Shown piece after piece: positions 26,256 to 35,565 of a DNA stretch of 64,000 nucleotides. The stretch's first letter is position 1. Each line of letters starts with the position of its first letter. Origin of the DNA: G958295935 sp965224235 (GTDB lineage Bacteria > Chloroflexota > Dehalococcoidia > Lucifugimonadales > Lucifugimonadaceae); the NCBI GenBank assembly GCA_965224235.1, contig CBDCYP010000002.1, positions 930,001 to 994,000 on the forward strand. Direction: 5' to 3'. The notes beneath the pieces are model-generated. The model saw only the letters and a program-made list of their open reading frames with translations, did not search any database and was not told the origin of the DNA. A program made the translations under genes and the position numbers.

Positions 26256-27305
26256 TCACGTTATCCGTTCCGCCCCGGCGCCAACAAACCGCACGCGATC
26301 GGCGCCGGTCTGCTTTACCACTCTGCCCAATCGCCACGAACCCTCGACCACCTGCTGCACCGAATCGGCTTCATCGGCCCCGACGATTATCACCATGCCG
26401 ACGCCCATGTTGAACACGCGGAACATCTCCCCCGTGTCCACGCCGCGGCTCTCGATGAAACGAAACAATGGAGGCACGGGCCACGTACTGACGTCAATCT
26501 CTGCCGTCAGGCCGGAGGCGAGCGAGCGGGGCACGTTCTTGTAGAAACCCCCGCCGGTAATGTGCGCCAGTCCCTTGATCCGGGTTAGTACGGGACGAAG
26601 CTCGGCCAGGTAGCGCCGGTGCGGCGCCAGCAACGCCTCGCCAAGCGTGCGCCCGTCGCCCGGCACAGCCGACGCGAGCGCCTGCGGTCGCGCGTCGATG
26701 TCGAACACCGAGCGTACCAGCGAGTACCCGTTGGTATGAAGACCGCTCGATGGCAGGCCGAGCAGGACATCGCCCGGCCGGGTCGTATCCGGAGTCAGCA
26801 GCCGGTCCCTGTCGACGGCGCCGACTATAAACCCGACAAGATCGAAATCCCCCGCCTCGTATATACCTGCGAGTGTGGCGGTTTCGCCCCCAAGCAGCGA
26901 GCAGTTGGCGTTGGAGCAAGCGTCGGCGAGGCCCTCCACGAGGCCGGAAATCATGTCCTGCTCCAACTCGCCCACGCCTATGTAGTCGAGGAAGAACAGC
27001 GGCGACGCGCCAGCCGGGAGTATGTCGTTAATGCAATGGTTGACGATGTCGTGGCCAAGGGTGTCGTAACGGCCGAGCGCCCGCGCGATGCGGACCTTCG
27101 TCCCCACCGAGTCGGTACTCGCCACGAGCAAGATCCGGCCGGTCGGGTCGGGGTCGAAAACCCCGCCGAAAAAACCGGGGCCGCCGATAACGCCTGGCCC
27201 AAGCGCTCTTGCGGCCAGTGTTTTGATCCGCTCTTTGACCTCGGCAGCGGTGTCGAGGTCGACGCCAGCATCACGATATGTGCGGCCGGCGGTATTCGCG
27301 GCCAT
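26256..27305 (-). CDS. purM: Phosphoribosylformylglycinamidine cyclo-ligase PurM
   Basis: 349 residues. AIR synthetase landmarks are present: YRDAGVDLDTAAEVKERIK at the N-terminus, VASTDSVGTKVRIARALGRYDTLGHDIVNHCINDILPAGASPLFFLDYIGVG, and GLPSSGLHTNGYSLVR. It closes the imidazole ring (step 5 of purine synthesis). The order is purF, purM, purH on the minus strand; purN is absent between purM and purH. Confidence 0.97.
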   Translation of the reverse strand: MAANTAGRTYRDAGVDLDTAAEVKERIKTLAARALGPGVIGGPGFFGGVFDPDPTGRILLVASTDSVGTKVRIARALGRYDTLGHDIVNHCINDILPAGASPLFFLDYIGVGELEQDMISGLVEGLADACSNANCSLLGGETATLAGIYEAGDFDLVGFIVGAVDRDRLLTPDTTRPGDVLLGLPSSGLHTNGYSLVRSVFDIDARPQALASAVPGDGRTLGEALLAPHRRYLAELRPVLTRIKGLAHITGGGFYKNVPRSLASGLTAEIDVSTWPVPPLFRFIESRGVDTGEMFRVFNMGVGMVIIVGADEADSVQQVVEGSWRLGRVVKQTGADRVRFVGAGAERIT

Positions 27306-27441
27306 ATACGCGTCTCCGGAAGAGGATTAAGCCGGGTGGTCAGGCCATCAGGGGGATATCGCCAAGTATATCCGGCGGGTCGTTTTCAGTAGCGGGGTTT
27401 AGTGAAATCCGACCAGTTCGCCGCGCGTGAAATGACGCGGC

Positions 27442-28890
27442 TCAGGCAACGCCGGCCGGGCTAAGCTGCATCTTGCCCATCTCCAGCTGCACCGGTATCG
27501 GGTATTTGCCGGTAAAGCAGCCCCTGCAATAGTTGCCGCCATTCGTATCCACAGCCCGCAACAGGCCGGGGACGTCGAGATATCCGAGGGTGTCTGCACC
27601 AATGTATTGGCGAATCTCATCGACGGTCTTATTGGCGGCGATCAACTCCGCGAGCGTCGCCATGTCCACACCGAATGGGCAGGTAGACACGATAGGCGGC
27701 GCTGCCACGCGAACGTGAATCTTGTCTGCCCCCGCGGACCGGATCATCGCGATGACACGCGTGATCGTCGTGGAGCGGACGATCGAGTCATCGACCACCA
27801 CGATGCGCTTGCCGCCAATGATGTCCTTCATGGCGTTGAACTTGGTCTGCACGCCCACGTCGCGTATTCGCTGGTCAGGTTCGATAAAAGTGCGGCCGAC
27901 GTACCGGTTTCTGATGATCCCCTCGCCGTAGGGGATTCCGGCGGCGGCTGCGAATCCGACGGCGTGCGGAGTGGACGAGTCCGGTATGCCGATCACGAGG
28001 TCTGCCTCGACCGGATGGAGTTTGTAAAGTTCGGCGCCCATCCGCGAGCGCGTCTTATAAGTGAGCTTGCCGTCGAGCATACTGTCGGGGCGAGAGAAGT
28101 AGATATGCTCGAATATACACATCGAGTGGGAAGCAGACGCGCCGGGGCGAATGAATGACTTGACCCCGTCCGCGTTGATGATCACCGTCTCGCCCGGCAG
28201 AATCTCACGTTCCAGTTCAGCGCCGATGTTGTCGAGGGCGCATGACTCCGACGCCAACACCCAACCGCCGTTCAGCCTGCCGATGCACAGCGGCCGGACT
28301 CCGTATGGGTCGCGTACTCCGATCAACTCGTCCGGCGTCAGGATCACCAGAGAGTAGGCGCCCTGCATGCGGCGCATGCAGTATGCGGAGCGTTCTTCCC
28401 ACGTTGTGCCCGGCGCCTTGGCGAAGATATGGGCAATTACCTCGGAGTCGCTGTCGCCCTGAAACTCCGTGCCCCAGTGTCTGATCAAATCCTTTCGCAA
28501 CTCGGCGGCGTTGATCAGATTTCCGTTATGGCCCAACGCAAGCGTGCCGGCGGGTCCTTCCGCCAACAGGGGTTGGGCGTTGCACTGTTTACTCGAACCC
28601 ATCGTCGAGTAGCGGGTATGCCCGATCGCCATCGAGCCCGGCAACGCCGAGAGGTCCTCCTCGCGGAACACCTGGTTGACGAGCCCCATACCAGTGTGCG
28701 TGTAGAGCCGCTGGCCATCCGTTGTTGAGATGCCCGCGCTCTCCTGCCCGCGATGCTGAAGGGCGAAGAGTCCGAAGAATGCGTTTCGGGCAGCTTCCTC
28801 GTTTGGGAGATATACGCCGATAATGCCGCACGCTTCGCGCGGCTTATCGCTATCCGGATGACCGGATTCAGGACTTGGTACCTGGAGCAC
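27442..28890 (-). CDS. purF: Amidophosphoribosyltransferase PurF
   Basis: 482 residues. A short propeptide precedes the N-terminal nucleophile (REACGIIGVY; Cys22 after processing). The class II glutaminase domain is followed by a type I phosphoribosyltransferase with the PRPP loop RIVVVDDSIVRSTT. CRGCFTGKYPIPV near the end shows the Fe-S-cluster cysteines of the Bacillus-type enzyme, which also explains the propeptide. It is the first committed step of purine synthesis. The start is GTG at 28890. The gap to purM is 136 bases. Confidence 0.97.
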   Translation of the reverse strand: MLQVPSPESGHPDSDKPREACGIIGVYLPNEEAARNAFFGLFALQHRGQESAGISTTDGQRLYTHTGMGLVNQVFREEDLSALPGSMAIGHTRYSTMGSSKQCNAQPLLAEGPAGTLALGHNGNLINAAELRKDLIRHWGTEFQGDSDSEVIAHIFAKAPGTTWEERSAYCMRRMQGAYSLVILTPDELIGVRDPYGVRPLCIGRLNGGWVLASESCALDNIGAELEREILPGETVIINADGVKSFIRPGASASHSMCIFEHIYFSRPDSMLDGKLTYKTRSRMGAELYKLHPVEADLVIGIPDSSTPHAVGFAAAAGIPYGEGIIRNRYVGRTFIEPDQRIRDVGVQTKFNAMKDIIGGKRIVVVDDSIVRSTTITRVIAMIRSAGADKIHVRVAAPPIVSTCPFGVDMATLAELIAANKTVDEIRQYIGADTLGYLDVPGLLRAVDTNGGNYCRGCFTGKYPIPVQLEMGKMQLSPAGVA

Positions 28891-29075
28891 GTCTCCGCCT
28901 GTCAGCGCCAGCGCAGTCAGCTAAATTCGGACCCGGCAGTTTGGACCAGCCGCGGCGCGGCGTGGCCCGGTCCGGGGCCGACGGAATGTTTTGCCTCCTG
29001 CACTCCGCGATTGTGATTCTACGCACAATGGCCGGGGTCGGCAATCACCTGGCGTAGGATCGCCGGCATTCAACT

Positions 29076-29840
29076 TCAAGCGGCAGGGGACTTCGCGAGC
29101 CAAAAGAAGAACTCCCGGTTTCCCTTGTCGCCCAGTAGTGGGGAATTGGTGAGATTGAATACGCGCAGCCGTTCAGCGGTGGCCCAATTCACGAACTGCC
29201 CGATCGTCTCGGCGTGCGTGACGCGGTCCCGCACAACTCCGCCCCTGCCGACCTTTTCCGGACCGGTCTCGAACTGCGGTTTCAGCAGCGCAATGACCGC
29301 ACCGCCGTCTCGAAGATGGTCCAAAGCAGGAGGCAGCACGAGGCGAAGTGAGATGAACGAAACATCTGCTACGACCAGATCGACGCGCTCCGGCAGGTCG
29401 AATCCCCTTCGGGCATTAACCCGTTCCATCGAGACGACGCGGTCATCGCCAAGCAACCGGTTGTGCAGTTGGCCCCTACCGACATCGACCGCGTACACGC
29501 GCGCCGCGCCTTGTTGGAGCAGACAATCGGTAAATCCGCCGGTCGATGCGCCCACGTCCAGGACGGTCTTCCCATCGGCGTCTAACCCGAACGCTTCGAG
29601 GGCGTGCGCGAGTTTGTCGCCGCCGCGCGAGACGTAACGCGGCCTCACTTTGACCGCCACCTGCTCGTCATCGGGGACGCGCATCCCAGCCGTGGGGCGG
29701 GTCTGTTTCCGCCCCGGGACTTCGACGATACCCGCCATGATCATTGCGCGCGCCTGCGCGCCGGACTCTGCGATACCGCGCTCGACCAGTAGCCTGTCCA
29801 GCCGTGTTCGGCCGGCCTTTTTATGCGCGTTGTCGCTCAC
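29076..29840 (-). CDS. tlyA: TlyA-family rRNA methyltransferase (S4 plus FtsJ domains)
   Basis: 254 residues. An N-terminal S4 RNA-binding domain (RTRLDRLLVERGIAESGAQARAMIMAGIV) is followed by an FtsJ-like SAM methyltransferase (GKTVLDVGASTGGFTDCLLQQGAARVYAVDVGRGQL). KPQFE near residue 188 matches the family. TlyA makes 2'-O-methylcytidines in 16S/23S rRNA; older annotation calls it a hemolysin. It is divergent from the prenyltransferase gene (111-base gap) and could be transcribed with purF, 185 bases downstream. Confidence 0.93.
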   Translation of the reverse strand: MSDNAHKKAGRTRLDRLLVERGIAESGAQARAMIMAGIVEVPGRKQTRPTAGMRVPDDEQVAVKVRPRYVSRGGDKLAHALEAFGLDADGKTVLDVGASTGGFTDCLLQQGAARVYAVDVGRGQLHNRLLGDDRVVSMERVNARRGFDLPERVDLVVADVSFISLRLVLPPALDHLRDGGAVIALLKPQFETGPEKVGRGGVVRDRVTHAETIGQFVNWATAERLRVFNLTNSPLLGDKGNREFFFWLAKSPAA

Positions 29841-29951
29841 TCAATTAGTGCACCACAGTATCCGGCAGGTTCGCAACGTTTAAAATTCGCCGGTCGGGAG
29901 TATCGTTGAACCAGAATTCACCTCCGGTTAACCCCTGCCAATCATCCGCAC

Positions 29952-30941
29952 ATGACAACCGCAGACGCGCTGGCGCGCCGAACATATCTGACCTTGATCC
30001 GTGGACTACTGCGTTCTGCGAGACCGAAACAGACCGCGAAAAACGGCCTCGTCCTCGTGCCGGTCTTCTTCACCATCAACAAGTGGTGGGAGCCAAACGA
30101 CATTGCCGGTATGTTGGCGATAGTTGGTCTCGGGTTCGCCGCATTCGCCCTGTTCACAATCATGTCGGGCGTCGTCTATCTGATCAACGACGCGGTCGAT
30201 GCCGATAGCGACCGCGCCCATCCGGTCAAGCGCAACCGCCCGATAGCCGCCGGAATAGTGCCCATTCCGTTGGCGATTGCGGTGGCCGGCGTGTTGGGCG
30301 CGGCGGGCATCGCGGCGGCGTTCCTGATGTCGTACGAAATGGGATTCGCAGCGCTCGGCTACCTGGTTCTCAACGTCGGATACAGCCTGATATTGAAACG
30401 CGTGGTCATTCTGGACGTGGCGGCAATCGCAGCGGGGTTCGTGATCAGGGCAAGTGCCGGATCGCTCGCCATTGAGGGTTCCACGCTCACGCGTCTCGGC
30501 GTTGAAACGTCACTCGACCTGACTATTTCGCCGTGGCTCTACGTGGTGACGGGGTTGGGCGCGTTGTTCATCGCCCTCGCCAAACGGAGATCGGAACTCG
30601 CCGAGGCCGGCGACCGGTCGGCTTCCCAGCGTCCAATCCTCTCCGACTACTCATTGCCGTTTCTCGATCAGCTAATCGGCATCGTGGCCACGTCTACGCT
30701 CGTGGCGTACATCCTCTACACCTTCAGCGGCGGCATCACCGGGGCGAATGTGCCGGAGAACAACACCATGATGCTCACCGCGCCGTTCGTCGCGTACGGC
30801 CTGTTCAGGTATCTGTACCTGGCGCACCGGGGAAACGGCGGAGAGACCCCCGAAGAGATTCTGCTGACCGACCGGCCGTTCATCATCAACCTGGCGCTGT
30901 GGATCGCCGCCGCGTCGGCTGTCCTGATCCTGAACAGCTAG
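29952..30941 (+). CDS. UbiA prenyltransferase, decaprenyl-phosphate phosphoribosyltransferase-like
   Basis: 329 residues with about nine transmembrane segments. The first Asp-rich motif NDAVDADSDRAHPVKRNRPIAAG has the extra H-P-x-K and R-P-I-A residues typical of DPPR synthases, which join PRPP to polyprenyl phosphate for arabinose donors or other cell-envelope sugars. The second motif region is FIALAKRRSELAEAG. The GT2 gene at 23.9 kb acts on polyprenyl-phosphate substrates in the same general area. Substrate choice is an inference from the motif. Confidence 0.88.
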   Translation: MTTADALARRTYLTLIRGLLRSARPKQTAKNGLVLVPVFFTINKWWEPNDIAGMLAIVGLGFAAFALFTIMSGVVYLINDAVDADSDRAHPVKRNRPIAAGIVPIPLAIAVAGVLGAAGIAAAFLMSYEMGFAALGYLVLNVGYSLILKRVVILDVAAIAAGFVIRASAGSLAIEGSTLTRLGVETSLDLTISPWLYVVTGLGALFIALAKRRSELAEAGDRSASQRPILSDYSLPFLDQLIGIVATSTLVAYILYTFSGGITGANVPENNTMMLTAPFVAYGLFRYLYLAHRGNGGETPEEILLTDRPFIINLALWIAAASAVLILNS

Positions 30942-31111
30942 TCCACAGTCCCGTTCCCCGGATTTCACCCGATACCTGTAGTGGGAACTCTTGTGGTTGC
31001 CAGCGGATGGCGGGGGACTACGCGCAAACACTATGTCGGCATATCGGCATAGCCCCTTGACACCACCCGCTGGGGGGTGACAGCCACCGCCCATAACCCA
31101 TCCCCGATTCG

Positions 31112-32227
31112 TCAGCCGGCCGCACCCTGCAGAAACCCGAAATCCAGTTCGAGTTCGGCGCAGATCGAATTCAGCCACTCGATCACCTCGGGGTGGTACG
31201 GGATGCCTTGTTCGAGTCTCACCAACTCCTCCTCGTACTCAGGCAATCCGGCGTAGTACACTCGATCGTGGCCCGGCGCTGGCGGCGTCTCTCGCAGGCC
31301 GCGCAGGAACGTGTCCATGTCATCTTTGAATGCGCCGGCATCCGTGAACGCGTCGATGCGGTATGCCCCGAAGTAGTGTCCCGACCCGGCGAGATTCACA
31401 TTGGTCTGCGAGCCGGCCAGAGTCGCCCCCATGATGGCGACGACGCATGCGAACCCGTAGCCCTTGTGTGAGCTGTTCTCCCTCGTTCCGCCGGCCGGCA
31501 GCATGTACCAGTGGCGGCCCTCCCCGTGGAGGTCCTCCGCAGGCGGCGCCGACTCAGTCATGATCGGCGACCCGTCCCAGTCGGCAAGCCACCCCGGCGC
31601 TACGTTGGCGCCCATGCGCTGGAGCAGACGGATCTTGTTGCCCGCAACTTGAGTCATTGCGATGTCGAATATGAACGGCGGCTCGTTTCTTGCCGGAGCG
31701 GCCCAAGCGATGGGGTTCGTCCCGAAGCGAGGCTCCGCCCCGAAAGTCGGCAGCAACGCACCTCCACCTCCGCCTGCCATACACACGCCTATCATGTCGT
31801 GTTCGAGGGCCATCGCCGCGTGATAACCTGCTGCGCCGACATGCCCTGCGTTGCGCAGCGTGACCGCGCCCATGCCGTGCGATTTCGCCTTTTCGATGGC
31901 CAGTTCCATTGCAAGAGGACCGATGTGCAGACCCAGCCCGCCGTCACCGTCCATAGTGGCAGCCGCCGGAGACTCCCGAACGATCCTGGGCTGAGGCCGC
32001 GGGTTATTCTCGCCGGTCTGATAGCCGTCGACGTATGCTCGCAGCATGTTGGAGATGCCGTGGGTGTCGATGCCCTTGAGATCGGCGTAGACCAGCACGT
32101 CGGCGCAGCGGGTGGCGTCGGCCTGAGACAGTCCCATCCTGTCGAAAATCGCCTCTGTGGCGGCGCGCACATCGTCGGCTCGCAGGCGCACCGCGTCCGA
32201 CTCTGGAACGTGAAATCTTTCGAGCAT
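31112..32227 (-). CDS. Ldh2-family malate/lactate/ureidoglycolate-type dehydrogenase
   Basis: 371 residues. The Ldh_2 family signature runs through ADVLVYADLKGIDTHGISNMLRAYVDGYQTGENNPRPQPRIV, GDGGLGLHIGPLAMELAIEKAKSHGMGAVTLRNAGHVGAAGYH and FGTNPIAWAAPARNEPPFIFDIAMTQVAGNKI. The enzymes use NAD(P) with a non-Rossmann fold to oxidise 2-hydroxyacids. The substrate is not evident and the gene stands alone. A weak GC hairpin at 31061-31079 lies between its end and the convergent prenyltransferase gene. Confidence 0.9.
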   Translation of the reverse strand: MLERFHVPESDAVRLRADDVRAATEAIFDRMGLSQADATRCADVLVYADLKGIDTHGISNMLRAYVDGYQTGENNPRPQPRIVRESPAAATMDGDGGLGLHIGPLAMELAIEKAKSHGMGAVTLRNAGHVGAAGYHAAMALEHDMIGVCMAGGGGGALLPTFGAEPRFGTNPIAWAAPARNEPPFIFDIAMTQVAGNKIRLLQRMGANVAPGWLADWDGSPIMTESAPPAEDLHGEGRHWYMLPAGGTRENSSHKGYGFACVVAIMGATLAGSQTNVNLAGSGHYFGAYRIDAFTDAGAFKDDMDTFLRGLRETPPAPGHDRVYYAGLPEYEEELVRLEQGIPYHPEVIEWLNSICAELELDFGFLQGAAG

Positions 32228-32769
32228 GATCGGCTCCCGTCTGCACTCAACTAGCGCCGCATACTAGCACCAGCGCCGCATACCGGCGTGCCCTCAATCC
32301 CACGCCCACGCCGGTCGCCGCGTACAGGCACCGCGCGATGTCATACGCCATCCCATACAACGAGTCGATGCGGAGGCGCCTCTTGTGAACCCCCGGCGAG
32401 GCGGGGGGCAACGCGCGAACAAAAACACCGACCACCACTCGCTTTCCCCGGCCCCGGGGCAATCATGGGTCTTCCCCGACGCCGATGGGGGACCCACCGG
32501 AGGCGGAGACTCCCTTATTCAGAGACAATCGCAAAACCGATCGAGGGGTTTTCCAAATCACGTTCACGCACCTCGGAGGACAAGAACGGTTGCGGCGCAA
32601 CCTGCCAACGAACTGTAGGGCGAACACCAGCGATACGGAAGATGCCGTTAACATCGCCGACCCGCCGCGGCATGCTACGATTTCAGAGTCGACTGAATCG
32701 AACCGCCGGGCCCGCGTGTCCCGAATCAGTGGATTACCACCCGGCCAGTATTATCGACATCGACACCGC
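32228..32769. other. Intergenic leader of tRNA-Ala, no gene seen
   Basis: About 540 bases between the Ldh2-type gene and the tRNA. TATTAT at 32749-32754 could be a -10 element for the tRNA, with no clear -35. Frames through this stretch have no family-like features. Confidence 0.5.
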
Positions 32770-32845
32770 GGGGCTGTAGCTCAGCTGGGAGAGCACCTCA
32801 ATGGCATTGAGGGGGTCGGGGGTTCGAGTCCCCCCAGCTCCACCA
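32770..32845 (+). tRNA. tRNA-Ala (anticodon GGC)
   Basis: 76 bases that fold as a complete cloverleaf. The acceptor is GGGGCTG/CAGCTCC with the G3-U70 pair that marks alanine tRNAs, the D-arm is in TAGCTCAGCTGGGAGAGC, the anticodon stem CCTCA/TGAGG closes loop ATGGCAT, and the T-arm is GGGGGTTCGAGTCCCCC. The CCA end is encoded. No integrase or attachment duplicate is seen beside it. Confidence 0.97.
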
Positions 32846-33000
32846 AGCTTTGCGTTGCCGAATTGACCGCCAAGTGTTGGTCTCGAAATCCGACAGTGAC
32901 TCCTCCCAAGTGTGATGCCTCGTGGGTGGAACGACCTCCACCGGCAGGCTCAACTTTCAGTGGCGACGGGCAATCGACATTTCGACGAAAGGAATCCGAC

Positions 33001-33843
33001 ATGAACTCAACCCAAAAATCAATCGCCGTGGTGGTGGGGGCGACGTCCAAGTGGCAGTCAGACGGCCGTAACACCCATCTGGCCCATGGCAGGGCGCTCG
33101 ACGACAGCGAACTGCCAGTGGGCGTGCGCTGGGGCGTAGGAGGAGCCATCTCCCAAAAATTTGCGAAAGAGGGCTTCTTTACGGTGTTGACCACCCGCAA
33201 TGCTTCCAACGCGGCCGTACTGAACGAAGCGATCCGTGAACAAGGCGGCGAAAGCATGATCGTCGAGTTGGATCTCGCGTCTCGTGAATCTATATCGAAA
33301 GCGTTCGCCCAAATCCGGGATCAGACCGGCGACCCAAACGTCCTAGTTTATAACGCGGGCTACCTGGAGGGGCGTGACCTTCCGCCGGAAAAAGAACTAC
33401 TGGAACACATTCCCTTCGAAATATTCGAAACCGCACAGCACATCTCCAGCAGCGGGCCCTTATTGGTCGCCCAGGAGGTGTTGCCCGCTATGCGGGAGCG
33501 AGGCGAGGGCTCTATTCTGTTTTCCAACAACTCGTCGTCGCTGCGGGGTAAAAAGCGGTACACCGGCCAGTCGCTGTACTATCCGAGGGTGATGATGCGC
33601 ACGTTGGCGCAAGCGTTGACGGAAGAATATTCCGAGTACGGTGTGCATGTTGCCAATGTGGTAATCGACGGCACCATAGATTCTCCGGGCACGCGAGCCC
33701 TCCCGCCTGCCCAGCAGCTACCAGAACGGTTGATGAATCCCGTTAAGATCGCGGAGGCTTTCTATTATCTGCATACTCAAGACAAGTCCTGCTGGACCCA
33801 CGAACTCCAAGTGACCCCCTTTTCAACCAAACCGAGCTTTTGA
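33001..33843 (+). CDS. Atypical short-chain dehydrogenase/reductase-like protein
   Basis: 280 residues from the ATG at 33001 (AAAGGA ribosome site); longer frames run back through the tRNA. SDR features are IAVVVGATS, FFTVLTTRNA, LVYNAGYL and GSILFSNNSS. Two oddities: the Gly-rich loop is split by an insertion of about 27 residues (roughly 18-44, before GVGGAI), and the place of the catalytic Tyr-x3-Lys reads YYPRVMM with no Lys. It may bind dinucleotide without normal SDR chemistry, or be a different enzyme on the same fold. It follows tRNA-Ala by 155 bases. Confidence 0.72.
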   Translation: MNSTQKSIAVVVGATSKWQSDGRNTHLAHGRALDDSELPVGVRWGVGGAISQKFAKEGFFTVLTTRNASNAAVLNEAIREQGGESMIVELDLASRESISKAFAQIRDQTGDPNVLVYNAGYLEGRDLPPEKELLEHIPFEIFETAQHISSSGPLLVAQEVLPAMRERGEGSILFSNNSSSLRGKKRYTGQSLYYPRVMMRTLAQALTEEYSEYGVHVANVVIDGTIDSPGTRALPPAQQLPERLMNPVKIAEAFYYLHTQDKSCWTHELQVTPFSTKPSF

Positions 33844-34023
33844 GGGCTATCGCCCGAGGTGTAGCTTTAATGAATCGGCAGGAGTGTTGGGATGGTTGTC
33901 GGGATGATGATGTTTTCTCCAGTTACGCCTGGAAAGACGGCCCAGACGGCCAGATGCGGGACGAGGGGCTCCACCTTGCTGAAATCGAGGCTGACGCGGA
34001 GGTTGCTCGCAGATAGAGTATAG

Positions 34024-34093
34024 TGGCGTACGTTTTCAAATGGAGTATCTCCTGGAGGTTGGCCAAAACGGTTCCGGCCAACCCCGTACGCCA
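34024..34093. other. Long two-tier hairpin
   Basis: Outer arms TGGCGTACG/CGTACGCCA (9 bp, perfect) enclose a second perfect 8-bp stem GGTTGGCC/GGCCAACC with an 11-base loop. It sits in the 430-base gap between the SDR-like gene and the P-loop kinase gene. No U-run follows on either strand, so it is not a standard terminator. It could be a structured leader, a protein-binding site or a mobile-element relic. Confidence 0.5.
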
Positions 34094-34275
34094 AAGTGGA
34101 GCATTTCATTCGGTACTTATGTCAAGAGATATCCTGAACGCAACAATGAGGTCACTGATCCTGTACGATCAGTTCCTAAGTTGGACAAGGCGCTCTTGGA
34201 AAATGGGATTCCTTCTATGTCCCTGTCCTTACTACCGCTGTCTAACACTATAAACAACTTGAAATCCACGACCTG

Positions 34276-34803
34276 ATGTTATTGATCTTCGGAGGGCTTC
34301 CCGCAGTGGGGAAGACAGCAATTGCCACTGGACTGGCGCGCAGTATTAAGGTCGTTCACCTGCGTATCGATTCCATAGAGCAGGCGTTGCGCAACTCCAA
34401 TGTAGCGATGTCGGGGCCAGAGGGGTATGTGGTCGCCTACGCGGTTGCTGAAGATAACCTGAGACTGGGCCGTACCGTAGTAGCCGATTCGGTGAACCCG
34501 GTAGAGGTGACGCGAACCGCTTGGCGGAAAGTCGCCCAGCGGGCAGGCATGCGTTACATCGAGATTGAGATCGTCTGTTCTGACCAAGCGGAGCACCGGC
34601 GCAGGGTCGAGTCGCGGATTGTTGACATCACCGGTCTTCGACTACCTACCTGGCAGCAGGTCTGCGCCCGGGAGTATGAACCCTGGCAGGCCAGCGTCGT
34701 CATAGACACGGCGGGACAGCATGTCGAGGCGAGCGTTTCAGCGCTGCGAGAAATAATGGAAGCCTTTGGACGCCCTGAGCTCTATATGGGGAATGACGGT
34801 TAG
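34276..34803 (+). CDS. P-loop kinase (AAA family ATPase, COG0645-like)
   Basis: 175 residues. The Walker A motif GLPAVGKT is at residues 7-14. VVHLRIDSIEQALR, GYVVAYAVAEDNLRLGRTVVADSVNPVEVTRTAW and EIVCSDQAEHRRRVESR match small stand-alone kinases related to chloramphenicol and APS kinases. The substrate is unknown. It stands alone in the accessory region; the start ATG has only a weak ribosome site (a GACCTG context). Confidence 0.85.
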   Translation: MLLIFGGLPAVGKTAIATGLARSIKVVHLRIDSIEQALRNSNVAMSGPEGYVVAYAVAEDNLRLGRTVVADSVNPVEVTRTAWRKVAQRAGMRYIEIEIVCSDQAEHRRRVESRIVDITGLRLPTWQQVCAREYEPWQASVVIDTAGQHVEASVSALREIMEAFGRPELYMGNDG

Positions 34804-34859
34804 AGCATGAGGGACGTCCTTCTCGTCGACCCTGAGCCCGAGTGTAGCGAAACCCCATT

Positions 34860-35095
34860 TCGGAGTCGAAGCGTGCCGGTGGGGAATTCCGAAACCTTGC
34901 AGCATCCGTTTCCGGGCCGGATTGAACATAATCAGGAACCGGGGCTGAAGCTGAATTGGTAGTCACATCGTCCGATGGCATGGGGATGGTGTACGTCAAC
35001 ACCGCTTCGTCTCCCACCACCGCGGCGCCGAACAGCTCCTGGTGGTACTGCACTGAGTCTTCGAGGTTGGCTGAGTTCAATTCCCACGGGCGCAT
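34860..35095 (-). pseudogene. VOC/glyoxalase-like fragment
   Basis: The start MRPWELNSANLEDSVQYHQELFGAAVV resembles the first beta-alpha unit of VOC proteins. After about 40 residues the similarity is lost and the frame runs into unrelated sequence (ending beyond the kinase gene on the other strand). I read it as a truncated and probably frameshifted relic. The rest of the gap up to 35565 shows no gene. Confidence 0.45.
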
Positions 35096-35565
35096 GGTCT
35101 TCGCGTTATTGCGGGCTCTCCTTTAGGCGACAGCTACGTTGGGGAGTCGACAGGGCGCATGGGAACCTCGATGAGGGCCTGACCTGCGGCATTTAGGACA
35201 CCTGGGAGGTATGCGGGGCAGCGTGGGCTACCCTGTCTCTGCGTGCAGTCCAGGGCCCAGCGGTTGGAGACACGCACGGGCCAGCGAAGCCCGGGCTGCA
35301 CAATACCAGGGACGACACGTGCGCTCCGGGTGGCGTGGGGTCAGTAGGAGCGTGCGACCCGAGAGGCCTGCGATTTTGGGGTTTCAAGTGACGACTGGAG
35401 ATTCAAGTCTCCTCACAACGCCACCCCCCACCGAACAATCCGCAATTCAACACGCTTAGGCCCGCCACCCGATCCATATACTCAGGCCATGAGTTCCGGC
35501 AAGTGGCTGTTCCCGTCGACGCGGTTTTTTCTACGTGAGCAGGGAAGTCGTCGCGGCCAACACGG
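35096..35565. other. Intergenic, no gene seen
   Basis: About 470 bases. Only short frames with no family resemblance; no strong palindrome or known RNA motif recognised. Confidence 0.45.

Noticed and set aside
31061..31079. Rho-independent terminator between the convergent UbiA and Ldh2 genes
   Set aside because: The stem has a mismatch and no U-run follows on either strand.
32770..32845. tRNA-Ala as an integration site for a genomic island
   Set aside because: No duplicated tRNA 3' end and no integrase gene found in the window.
32485..33000. N-terminal extension of the SDR-like gene
   Set aside because: It would run through tRNA-Ala; the ATG at 33001 has a good ribosome site and the SDR pattern starts there.
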